A stretch of 12,633 bases of DNA from Pseudomonadota bacterium (GTDB lineage Bacteria; Pseudomonadota; Alphaproteobacteria; Acetobacterales; Acetobacteraceae): NCBI GenBank assembly GCA_021805485.1, contig JAJZFF010000251.1:1-12633 (forward strand). Direction: 5' to 3'. Below the pieces are notes generated by a model, which worked only from the letters and a program-made list of their open reading frames with translations, was not told where the DNA came from and made no database searches. The translations under genes and the position numbers were made by a program. Below are positions 1 through 5,606 of the stretch, piece after piece (position 1 is the stretch's first letter; the number at the start of each line of letters is the position of its first letter).

Positions 1-435
1 CGTCGGGAGCTGGACGAGCTGGCCGGACGCATCAACGCCGAATACGCCGAATTCGACGGGCTTCCGCTGCGCTACCTGACGCGCGGCCTGGCCCGCTCCA
101 CCCTGGCCGGGTTTCAGCGCCTCGCCGGTGTCGGGCTGGTGACGCCCCTGCGCGACGGCATGAACCTCGTCGCCAAGGAATATGTCGCGTCGCAGGACCC
201 GGAGGATCCGGGCGTCCTGGTCCTGTCCCGCTTCGCCGGCGCCGCCGACGATCTGGACGCCGCGCTGCTCGTCAACCCGCACGACCCCGACGAGATCGCC
301 GAGGCCATCGCGGCCGCGCTCGCCATGGGCGCCGAGGAGCGCCGAACGCGTTGGCAGGCGCTCGCCGCCGCGGTCACGGCGACCAGCGCCGCACGCTGGG
401 CCCAGGGCTTTCTGGCCGCGCTGGAGCAGGGCTGA
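1..435 (+). CDS. otsA: Trehalose-6-phosphate synthase (OtsA), C-terminal part only
   Basis: Only the last 144 codons and the TGA stop (433-435) lie in the window; the frame is open from base 1. Family role: OtsA (glycosyltransferase family 20) joins glucose from UDP-glucose to glucose-6-phosphate, giving trehalose-6-phosphate in the cytoplasm, the first step of trehalose synthesis for osmotic and desiccation protection. Seen here: the conserved block VTPLRDGMNLVAKEYVASQ (about residues 40-58 of this fragment). Its D45, M47, N48, L49, V50 and E53 correspond to the UDP-glucose-contacting residues of E. coli OtsA (D361, M363, N364, L365, V366, E369, from memory). It is followed by SRFAGAADDL and VNPHDPDEIAEAI, the usual end of the family. 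The 104-bp palindromic element begins 10 bases after the stop. The upstream part, including the start and the glucose-6-phosphate site, is outside the window. Identification is secure. Confidence 0.95.
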   Translation, partial: RRELDELAGRINAEYAEFDGLPLRYLTRGLARSTLAGFQRLAGVGLVTPLRDGMNLVAKEYVASQDPEDPGVLVLSRFAGAADDLDAALLVNPHDPDEIAEAIAAALAMGAEERRTRWQALAAAVTATSAARWAQGFLAALEQG

Positions 436-445
436 TCGCCCGGTC

Positions 446-549
446 TAGAGCGTGATGACCGTAGGTGGAATCACCGCAGGTCTGAATCAGGGGCTCAAAC
501 AGAGAGATAGAGTGGGATGGCTGAGCGAAAGCGATGTCATCCCGCTCTA
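446..549 (+). repeat. 104-bp bipartite palindromic element, copy 1
   Basis: The element starts TAGAGCGTGATGACC and ends GTCATCCCGCTCTA, so its outer ends are near-perfect inverted repeats (TAGAGCGTGATGAC against TAGAGCGGGATGAC, 13 of 14). It contains two side-by-side palindromes. The left one (about 446-495) pairs GAGC and TGAT with a decayed partner near 484-495. The right one (508-549) pairs TAGAGTGGGATG with CATCCCGCTCTA with one mismatch, which would be a G-U wobble in RNA. It lies between the stop of otsA (435) and the stop of the convergent GST gene (581). It matches copy 2 (5503-5606, opposite orientation) at 96 of 104 positions by my count, with no gaps. The form resembles the RIME or MITE-like palindromic elements of alphaproteobacteria. 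It may also act as a bidirectional transcription end, but this is inference. Confidence 0.92.
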
Positions 550-580
550 GGCCCCCGTCCAGCAGCCGCGGCGCCGACGC

Positions 581-1201
581 CTACGTCGGCGTCGCCGCCA
601 GGTGGCGGGCGTAGGCCGGCCTGGTCAGCAGGCGCTCGTACCAGGCGCGCAGGTGTGGCGCGTCCGGCCGCTCGATCGGGAACCAGAACCAGCGGTGCAG
701 ATGCGGACCGTAGGCCATGTCCGCCAGCGTCAGCGTATCGCCGGCGAGGAACGGATGATGCGCCAGTTCGGCATCGAGAATGGCCCACAGCCGGCCCGCT
801 TCGGAGATCGCGGTCTCGATCGCCGCATTGTCGCGCCGCTCGGGCGGCGTGCGCACCAGGCCCCAGAACACGACCGTCTGCGGCCGGCCGAGGGTGAACA
901 GGAAGTCCATCCAGCGATCGATATTGGCGCGCGCGCGCGGCGCCCGCGGCCAGAACGGGCTCTCCGGCGCGTAGGCGTCGCAGATATAGCGCAGGATCGC
1001 GTTGCTCTCCCACAGCGTGAAGTCACCATCGACCAGGGTGGGGACGAGACCGGTCGGGTTCATGGCGCGGTATTCGGGCGTCGTCGTACGGCCGAAATTG
1101 CCGCCGGCATCGATGCGCTCATAGGGCAGCCCCAGCTCCTCGAGGAGCCAGATCACCTTCATCACATTGCTGGAATTGGCCCGTCCCCAGAGCGTCAGCA
1201 T
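581..1201 (-). CDS. Glutathione S-transferase family protein
   Basis: A 206-residue cytoplasmic protein of normal length for a bacterial GST. Family role: conjugation of glutathione to electrophiles or glutathione-dependent reduction; the substrate cannot be read from sequence. Seen here: an N-terminal thioredoxin-like domain (about 1-78) that opens LTLWGRANSSNVMKVIWLLEE, with candidate activating serines S10 and S11 and N12; the cis-proline site VP (V53-P54); and the glutathione-binding pair E65-S66 in LWESNAILRY. A helical C-terminal domain follows (about 88-200) with FLAGDTLTLADMAYGPHLHRW, the usual N-capping and hydrophobic staple region. The ATG at 1201 is chosen because GGGGAG lies about 9 bases upstream and the protein then begins where GSTs normally begin; a longer in-frame ATG at 1234 adds 11 unconserved residues. 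It lies downstream of queE on the same strand with a 49-base gap, so it may share that transcript. Confidence 0.9.
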   Translation of the reverse strand: MLTLWGRANSSNVMKVIWLLEELGLPYERIDAGGNFGRTTTPEYRAMNPTGLVPTLVDGDFTLWESNAILRYICDAYAPESPFWPRAPRARANIDRWMDFLFTLGRPQTVVFWGLVRTPPERRDNAAIETAISEAGRLWAILDAELAHHPFLAGDTLTLADMAYGPHLHRWFWFPIERPDAPHLRAWYERLLTRPAYARHLAATPT

Positions 1202-1250
1202 CGCCGTTTTCTCCCCATCGTTCGCGCGCACCATAGGGCGGGCGGAACAG

Positions 1251-1901
1251 TCAGGGAATGCCGAGCAGCTTGTGGGTCTGGACGCTGAGGCGCCAGGGTG
1301 GATGGGCGAGGCAATAGGCGATGGCCGCCTCGGTGTTCGCCGCCCGCGCCGGCCCGTCCATCGGCTGCAACAGGAAGTGACGGAAGCCGAGCCCGGCGAA
1401 GCGTTCCGGCTCGGCGCCGGGCTGCGGATAGACCAGCTTGAGCTCGTCACCCCGTTCGACCACCAGCGCCGCCCCCGCCTTGGGGCTGATGCAAAGCCAG
1501 TCGATCCCCGGCGGCGGCGCGATGGTCCCGTTGCTCTCGACGGCGATCTCGAAGCCCGCATCGTGCAGCGCCGCGATCAGCGGCGCATCCACCTGCAGCA
1601 ACGGCTCACCGCCGGTGAGCACGACGAAGCGACCGCCGGTTCCCTCCGGCCAGCGCGCGGCGATCGCGTCGGCGAGCGGGCCCGCACCGGCGAAACGCCC
1701 GCCGCCGACGCCGTCAGTGCCGCGGAAATCCGTGTCGCAGAAGCCGCACACCGCCCGGGCGCGGTCGCGCTCGCGCCCGGACCAGAGGTTGCAGCCGGCG
1801 AAGCGGCAGAACACCGCCGGCCGGCCGGCATTGCAGCCCTCGCCTTGAAGGGTGAGGAAAATCTCCTTGACGGCGTAGCGCCGCACCGCCGGGCGACTCA
1901 T
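1251..1901 (-). CDS. queE: 7-carboxy-7-deazaguanine synthase (QueE), radical SAM enzyme
   Basis: A 216-residue protein. Family role: QueE uses a 4Fe-4S cluster and S-adenosylmethionine to contract 6-carboxy-tetrahydropterin into 7-carboxy-7-deazaguanine, on the way to preQ0 and the tRNA base queuosine. Seen here: the opening KEIFLTLQGEGCNAGRPAVF (about 12-31), typical of QueE; cluster cysteines C37, C52 and C55 in the spacing C-x14-C-x2-C, the variant known from Burkholderia QueE, unlike the common CxxxCxxC radical SAM motif; LTGGEPLLQ (95-103), the SAM-binding glycine motif; and VESNGT and SPKAG later on. The minimal length suits the small radical SAM core of QueE. The ATG at 1901 places the conserved start correctly although the ribosome site (GAGGG about 13 bases upstream) is weak. 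No queC, queD or queF is visible nearby, so the rest of the pathway must lie elsewhere. Confidence 0.95.
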   Translation of the reverse strand: MSRPAVRRYAVKEIFLTLQGEGCNAGRPAVFCRFAGCNLWSGRERDRARAVCGFCDTDFRGTDGVGGGRFAGAGPLADAIAARWPEGTGGRFVVLTGGEPLLQVDAPLIAALHDAGFEIAVESNGTIAPPPGIDWLCISPKAGAALVVERGDELKLVYPQPGAEPERFAGLGFRHFLLQPMDGPARAANTEAAIAYCLAHPPWRLSVQTHKLLGIP

Positions 1902-1925
1902 GGCGCGGCGCCGACCCTCGCCCCA

Positions 1926-1964
1926 CCGCCCGTGCGGGCGGCCAGTTTCTCGCCCGTGAGGGCG
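1926..1964 (-). other. Two tandem tetraloop stem-loops between phasin and queE
   Basis: Two perfect short hairpins stand 9 bases apart. The first is CCGCCC-GTGC-GGGCGG (1926-1941, 6-bp stem). The second is CGCCC-GTGA-GGGCG (1951-1964, 5-bp stem). In minus-strand RNA the loops read GCAC and UCAC. They lie in the untranslated stretch between the phasin stop (2011) and the queE start (1901), close upstream of the queE ribosome site. No U-run follows, so they do not look like simple intrinsic terminators. Control of mRNA processing or of queE translation is possible but unproven, and GC-rich DNA makes short hairpins by chance. Confidence 0.4.
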
Positions 1965-1974
1965 GCGAAGTCAT

Positions 1975-2004
1975 CGCCGGCGCGACGGGGAGCCCGCGCC
2001 GGCG
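1975..2004 (-). terminator. GC-rich 10-bp stem-loop directly after the phasin gene
   Basis: A perfect 10-bp inverted repeat, CGCCGGCGCG and CGCGCCGGCG, with a 10-base loop, begins 6 bases past the phasin stop codon. Its position suggests that it ends or stabilises the phasin transcript. There is no T-run after it on the minus strand, so termination would need Rho, or the structure may protect the 3' end from exonucleases while some transcription continues into queE. Confidence 0.5.
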
Positions 2005-2010
2005 TGCCGT

Positions 2011-2442
2011 TCACTTTCCGGCCTTCTCCATCAGCGATTTAACCTCGTCCATCGCTTCCATGAAGCGCCGGTTCAGCAGCCCGAGCGCCTCGGCATTCGC
2101 GTGCTGGATGAGATCGCTCAGCTCCTTGCTGTTGGCGATCGAGCGCTCGTACGAGTGCTTGAGCATTTCGGCCTGCTTCGCCGCCTTTGCCGCCGGCGCG
2201 TCCGCCTCGCTCATCACCTTCACCGTCTCGGCGAGTTCCGAGACCATCTGCTGGAGAATCTCCATGTGCCGCCGGGCGACGGTCTGCGCGCCCTCCAGGG
2301 CGATTCGGTTGGCCTGTGAAAATACTTCGATATTCCGCCGATAAGTGCCGAGCAATGTCTCCACGTCCGGTACGTTCGGCAGCTTCATATCGGCGAACAT
2401 CTTCATTGGATCGATGTCCGGGGTCTTCGGTCGCGTCGCCAT
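2011..2442 (-). CDS. Phasin family protein (PHA granule-associated)
   Basis: A 143-residue, mostly helical, cysteine-free protein with the features of the phasin family (Phasin_2 type). Family role: phasins coat polyhydroxyalkanoate storage granules in the cytoplasm and control their number and size. Seen here: a short polar N-terminus, then LPNVPDVETLLGTYRRNIEVFSQAN (about 21-45), the amphipathic start typical of alphaproteobacterial phasins, followed by long helices rich in Ala, Glu, Lys and Gln (about 45-143), including QTVARRHMEILQQMV and a C-terminal amphipathic helix. A good ribosome site (GAAAGGA) lies about 8 bases before the ATG, and a candidate promoter lies further upstream. It stands alone between gaps of about 110 bases, with a strong stem-loop right after its stop, which suits an abundantly expressed single-gene transcript. 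No PHA synthase or depolymerase is in the window. Confidence 0.88.
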   Translation of the reverse strand: MATRPKTPDIDPMKMFADMKLPNVPDVETLLGTYRRNIEVFSQANRIALEGAQTVARRHMEILQQMVSELAETVKVMSEADAPAAKAAKQAEMLKHSYERSIANSKELSDLIQHANAEALGLLNRRFMEAMDEVKSLMEKAGK

Positions 2443-2489
2443 CTGCGGTCCTTTCGGTTGCAGCCGTGAAGTGCTCCTCCGCGACTCTC

Positions 2490-2517
2490 ACTATAGCCCC
2501 TCCGGCGGCGACGGAAA
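2490..2517 (-). promoter_or_regulatory. Candidate promoter for the phasin gene
   Basis: Read on the minus strand, TTTCCG (2512-2517) is followed after 16 bases by TATAGT (2490-2495), then by about 47 bases to the phasin ATG with its ribosome site. The -10 match is good and the -35 match weak, as is common in alphaproteobacteria. The AT-rich hexamer stands out in an otherwise very GC-rich stretch. Confidence 0.4.
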
Positions 2518-2560
2518 CGCCTGGTATCGCCGGCGCCGCGTTTTATTCACGCCAGCGCGC

Positions 2561-2944
2561 TCAGGCCGAACGCCGCGCCGGACGCAACGCCGAAATCGCG
2601 AGCACGACCCAGCTCGCGATCAGCACCGTGCCGCCGATCGGCGCGAGCGGACCGAAACGCGGCAGGCCGAGCGCGCCGGCGGTGACCGTGGCGCAGAACA
2701 GCATGGTGCCGAGGGCGAAGCCGGCGGCCGCGAGATGGGCGATCGGGCCGCCGCGCGGGCTCCACACTGCGGCGGCCAGCAGGGCGAGCACGTGCCAGAG
2801 CTGCATCTCGACCGCGCTGGCGAGCAGCCGCGCCGCATGCCCCTCCAGCCCGCCATGGGCGCCATAGGCCGCCAGCGCCACTCCGCTCGCCCCGCCGATG
2901 CCGGCCAGCCCGACCCAGAGCCGCTGCAAACCACCGCCCGTCAT
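2561..2944 (-). CDS. DUF423 family small membrane protein
   Basis: A 127-residue inner-membrane protein with four predicted membrane helices (about 8-28, 40-60, 66-88 and 98-119) and a basic C-terminus (LRPARRSA). Seen here: AYGAHG (27-32), followed by a conserved helix with EMQLWHVLALL (46-56), then G-F-A-L-G and P-I-G-G motifs, all in the order and spacing of the DUF423 family (E. coli YgdD relatives). The molecular function of the family is unknown to me. The ATG at 2944 has a purine-rich site (GGGAGAGTGAGG) just upstream. It is divergent from the prolyl aminopeptidase gene (about 77 bases between starts) and first in the minus-strand run, but an apparent separate promoter before phasin argues against a single operon. 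Confidence 0.85.
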   Translation of the reverse strand: MTGGGLQRLWVGLAGIGGASGVALAAYGAHGGLEGHAARLLASAVEMQLWHVLALLAAAVWSPRGGPIAHLAAAGFALGTMLFCATVTAGALGLPRFGPLAPIGGTVLIASWVVLAISALRPARRSA

Positions 2945-3021
2945 GCCTCACTCTCCCGCCCCATCGGCCGCTTCCCTGGCCCGGTTCCGCAAATCGACGC
3001 GGCGTGCCAGACTTCGCCACC

Positions 3022-3978
3022 ATGCCACGCGGTGACCTCTTTCCCGAGATCGGACCCTACGAGACCGGCTTCCTCCCGCTCTCGGATGGTCATGTGATGT
3101 ATTGGGAGCAGGTCGGCAATCCGCGTGCCGCCGCGGCGCTGTTCCTGCACGGCGGCCCCGGCGCCGGCGCCGGGGCGGTGCACCGGCGCTTCTTCGACCC
3201 CGACTCCTGGCGCGTGGTGATTTTCGACCAGCGCGGCGCCGGCCGCTCCAGCCCGCTCGGCAGCCTCGTCGCCAACACCACGCCGCACCTGGTCGCCGAC
3301 ATCGAGGCGCTGCGGCACCATCTCGGCATCGAACGCTGGCTGCTCTTCGGCGGCTCCTGGGGCTCGACGCTGGCGCTGGCCTACGCCCAGCAACACCCCG
3401 AGCGCGTCGCCGGCTGCGTGCTGCGCGGCATTTTTCTCGGCCGCGACGAGGAGGTGGAGTGGTTTCTGCACGGGCTGGGCCGCGTGTTCCCCGAGGCCCA
3501 TGCCGCCTTCCTCGGCTTTCTGCCGGAGGCCGAGCGCGCCGACCCGCTCGGGGCCTATCTGCGCCGTCTGACCGACCCCTCCCCGTCGGTGCATCTGCCC
3601 GCGGCCCGGGCCTGGTCGATCTATGAGGGCGCCTGCAGTACCTTGCTGCCCAGCCCGGAGACGGTGACGGCCTTCGCCCAGGAGCGCAGCGCGCTCGGGC
3701 TGGCACGGATCGAGGCGCATTATTTCGCCCATCGCCTCTTCCTCCCGCGCCAGGGCCTGCTCGGGCAGATGCATCGCCTGGCCGGGATCCGGGCCGAAAT
3801 CGTGCAAGGCCGCTACGACATGATCTGTCCGCCGCGCACCGCCTTCGAGCTCGCCGCCGCCTGGCCCGGCGCAAGGCTGTCGCTGATCCCCGACGCCGGA
3901 CACTCGGCCCTCGAACCTGGCACGCGCCGCGCGCTCATCGCCGCCGTGGACCGTTTCCGCCAGGCTGCTCCCTTCTGA
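3022..3978 (+). CDS. pip: Proline iminopeptidase (prolyl aminopeptidase), alpha/beta hydrolase
   Basis: A 318-residue cytoplasmic serine peptidase of peptidase family S33. Family role: removes N-terminal proline from peptides. Seen here, counting from the ATG at 3022: LFPEIGPYETGFL (6-18), the standard opening of the family; HGGPG (43-47), the oxyanion-hole loop; FDQRGAGRS (68-76); the nucleophile elbow GGSWGS with S112; D266 in GRYDMICPP; and H294 in DAGHS, completing the Ser-Asp-His triad. The length is normal. An in-frame GTG at 3004 would add six residues; ATG 3022 is preferred because the conserved opening starts right after it, although neither start has a clear ribosome site. The DUF4142 lipoprotein gene follows after 24 bases and is probably co-transcribed. 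Confidence 0.93.
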   Translation: MPRGDLFPEIGPYETGFLPLSDGHVMYWEQVGNPRAAAALFLHGGPGAGAGAVHRRFFDPDSWRVVIFDQRGAGRSSPLGSLVANTTPHLVADIEALRHHLGIERWLLFGGSWGSTLALAYAQQHPERVAGCVLRGIFLGRDEEVEWFLHGLGRVFPEAHAAFLGFLPEAERADPLGAYLRRLTDPSPSVHLPAARAWSIYEGACSTLLPSPETVTAFAQERSALGLARIEAHYFAHRLFLPRQGLLGQMHRLAGIRAEIVQGRYDMICPPRTAFELAAAWPGARLSLIPDAGHSALEPGTRRALIAAVDRFRQAAPF

Positions 3979-4002
3979 GCTTCACACCGCCGCGAGAGTG
4001 AC

Positions 4003-4563
4003 ATGCCCCATCCCGCCGTGCCGCCGTTCTCCGCTGCTGCCGTCACGCTGTTCCTGGCACTCGCCGCGTGCGGGCCGATGCAGCCGTTCGGCCCCGCCGC
4101 CCCGCCGCCGCCACCCATGCCCGTCGCCCCGCCGCAGACCGTCGGGCCGCGCGATACCGCCTTCATCACCGATGCGAGCAGCGAGTTGATCGCCACCGCG
4201 GAGCTGAGCCGGGTCGCCAGCACCCACGCCCGCACGGCGCGGCTGCGCGAACTCGCCCAGCGCATCACGAGCGCGAGCGACGCCACCAACGCCAAGCTGC
4301 GCGCCCTGGCTGCGGTCAAGGATGTCGCCCCCCCCACCGAACTCGGCCAGGACGATCTCCTGGCTCAGCAGATGGTGGCCTCGGCCAAGCCCGGCGAGTT
4401 CGATCGCGCGTTCCTCGATGCGGTCGGCCCGCACCAGGAGCGGCTGGTCTCGCTGTTCTCCGCCGCCAGCCAGAGCGCCGATCCAGACATCAAGGCGCTG
4501 GCCGCCGGCGCCCTGCCGGGGCTGAAAACCGATCTGGACGCCCTGGCGCGCGCCGCGAAATGA
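4003..4563 (+). CDS. DUF4142-like lipoprotein
   Basis: A 186-residue protein with a signal peptide (hydrophobic core about 10-22) ending in the lipobox LAAC, so C23 would be lipidated and the protein anchored in the envelope. Glycine follows the cysteine, which favours outer-membrane sorting. A proline-rich linker (about 30-44) leads to an all-helical domain (about 50-186) that begins DTAFITDASSELIATAELSRVAS and resembles the DUF4142 family of periplasmic proteins. The usual histidines of that family's helices are only partly present (H75, H144 region), so family membership is probable rather than certain. Its function is unknown. GAGAG lies just before the ATG. It sits 24 bases after pip and 40 bases before the dehydrogenase gene, in a likely three-gene run. 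Confidence 0.75.
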   Translation: MPHPAVPPFSAAAVTLFLALAACGPMQPFGPAAPPPPPMPVAPPQTVGPRDTAFITDASSELIATAELSRVASTHARTARLRELAQRITSASDATNAKLRALAAVKDVAPPTELGQDDLLAQQMVASAKPGEFDRAFLDAVGPHQERLVSLFSAASQSADPDIKALAAGALPGLKTDLDALARAAK

Positions 4564-4603
4564 TCGATCAGCCGCAACCAGGCCGCTTCACGAGGAGAGT
4601 AGC

Positions 4604-5515
4604 ATGAGCGCAGAACAAACGCGGGTCGGGGTGATCGGGCTCGGCTCGATGGGCATGGGCGTGGCCCTGAACCTCGCGCGCCAGGGCTTCGCCGTCTTCG
4701 GCTGCGACATCAATGAACAGGCCAGGGCGGACCTCGCCGCCGCCGGCGGCACCGCGCTCGCCAGCCCCGCGCAGCTCCCCGCCGACCTCGACGCGGTCAT
4801 CGTGCTGGTGGTCAACGACGCCCAGGTGCAGACGGTGCTGTTCGGCGCCGAGGGCTGCGCCGGGCGCCTCGCGGCCGGGACCGTGGTGATCTGCTCCGCC
4901 ACCGTCGCCCCCGCGGCGGCGCGGGCGACCGGCGAGAAGCTCGCCGCAGCCGGGCTCGCCATGCTCGATGCCCCCGTCTCCGGCGGCGCCGCCGGCGCGC
5001 GCGCGGGAACGATGACGGTGATGGCCTCCGGCAGCGAGGCCGCCTTCGCCGCCGCCGAGCCGGTGCTGGCGGCGATCGCGGCCAAGGTCTGGCGGCTCGG
5101 CGCGGAGATCGGCGTCGGCTCGACGGTGAAGATGGTCAACCAGCTCCTCGCCGGGGTGCATATCGCCGCCGCCGCCGAGGCAATGGCGCTGGGCATCCGC
5201 GCCGGCGCGGACCCGCAGACACTCTACGATGTCATCTCCACCTCCGCCGGCAGTTCCTGGATGTGGCAGAACCGCGTGCCGCACATCCTCGCCGGCGACG
5301 ACACGCCGCTCTCGGCGGTGAATATCTTCGTCAAGGACCTCGGCATCGTGCTCGACCAGGCCCGCGCCCTCACTTTCCCCCTGCCGCTGGCCGCCAGCGC
5401 GCATCAGCTATTCCTCGCCGCCGCCGCCAACGGCCAGGGCAGCAAGGACGACGCCTTCGTCATCCGCGTCTGGCAGGCGCTCGCCGGGATTCCCCTGCCG
5501 GATAGAGTGGGATGA
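4604..5515 (+). CDS. ltnD: L-threonate dehydrogenase-like NAD(P)-dependent oxidoreductase
   Basis: A 303-residue protein of the beta-hydroxyacid dehydrogenase family. Seen here: Rossmann motif GLGSMG (12-17) with an acidic residue after the second strand (CDIN), suggesting NAD; DAPVSGG (122-128), the substrate-binding signature; catalytic lysine K176 in STVKMVNQLLAGVH; and SAGSSWMWQNR, GDDTPLSAVNIFVKDLG and PLPLAASAHQLF. These are closer to L-threonate 2-dehydrogenase (LtnD) than to 3-hydroxyisobutyrate or tartronate semialdehyde enzymes. The expected reaction is oxidation of L-threonate to 2-oxo-tetronate. The usual partners of LtnD (OtnC/OtnI or the DUF1537 kinase) are not in the window, so substrate assignment is tentative. 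A strong ribosome site (GAGGAGAG) precedes the ATG. The last codons (R, V, G) and the TGA lie inside palindromic element copy 2, so the native C-terminus has been rewritten by that element. Confidence 0.8.
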   Translation: MSAEQTRVGVIGLGSMGMGVALNLARQGFAVFGCDINEQARADLAAAGGTALASPAQLPADLDAVIVLVVNDAQVQTVLFGAEGCAGRLAAGTVVICSATVAPAAARATGEKLAAAGLAMLDAPVSGGAAGARAGTMTVMASGSEAAFAAAEPVLAAIAAKVWRLGAEIGVGSTVKMVNQLLAGVHIAAAAEAMALGIRAGADPQTLYDVISTSAGSSWMWQNRVPHILAGDDTPLSAVNIFVKDLGIVLDQARALTFPLPLAASAHQLFLAAAANGQGSKDDAFVIRVWQALAGIPLPDRVG

Positions 5516-5606
5516 CATCGCTTCCGCTCAGCCACCCCACTCTAGCTCTCTGTTTGAGCGCGTGATTCAGACCTGCGGCGATTCCACCTGCGGTCATCAC
5601 GCTCTA
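5503..5606 (-). repeat. 104-bp bipartite palindromic element, copy 2 (inverted)
   Basis: The reverse complement of this stretch aligns with copy 1 (446-549) over its full 104 bases without gaps, with 8 substitutions by my count. Its left palindrome is better preserved than in copy 1: GAGCGTGAT can pair with ATCACGCGCTC with a two-base bulge. The right palindrome pairs TAGAGTGGGGTG with CATCCCACTCTA with one mismatch, again a potential G-U. The element fills the whole gap between two convergent genes and contributes stop codons to both: TGA at 5513-5515 for the ltnD-like gene and, on the minus strand, TAG at 5606-5604 for the amidase, which is exactly the first three bases of the element. Confidence 0.92.

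Noticed and set aside
446..549. Reading the 104-bp element as a CRISPR repeat, tRNA or rRNA fragment
   Set aside because: Only two distant copies occur, in opposite orientation and without spacers; no cloverleaf or CCA-like end can be formed, and it does not resemble rRNA.
2497..2540. Possible hairpin after DUF423 as a terminator
   Set aside because: The complementary blocks (CGGCGA and TCGCCG) are short and the T-rich stretch is on the wrong side for a minus-strand terminator, so support is too weak.
2941..3903. A 320-codon minus-strand open frame opposite the prolyl aminopeptidase
   Set aside because: Low-complexity Gly/Ala/Arg/Glu product with no recognisable motif; the plus strand carries the Ser-Asp-His hydrolase.
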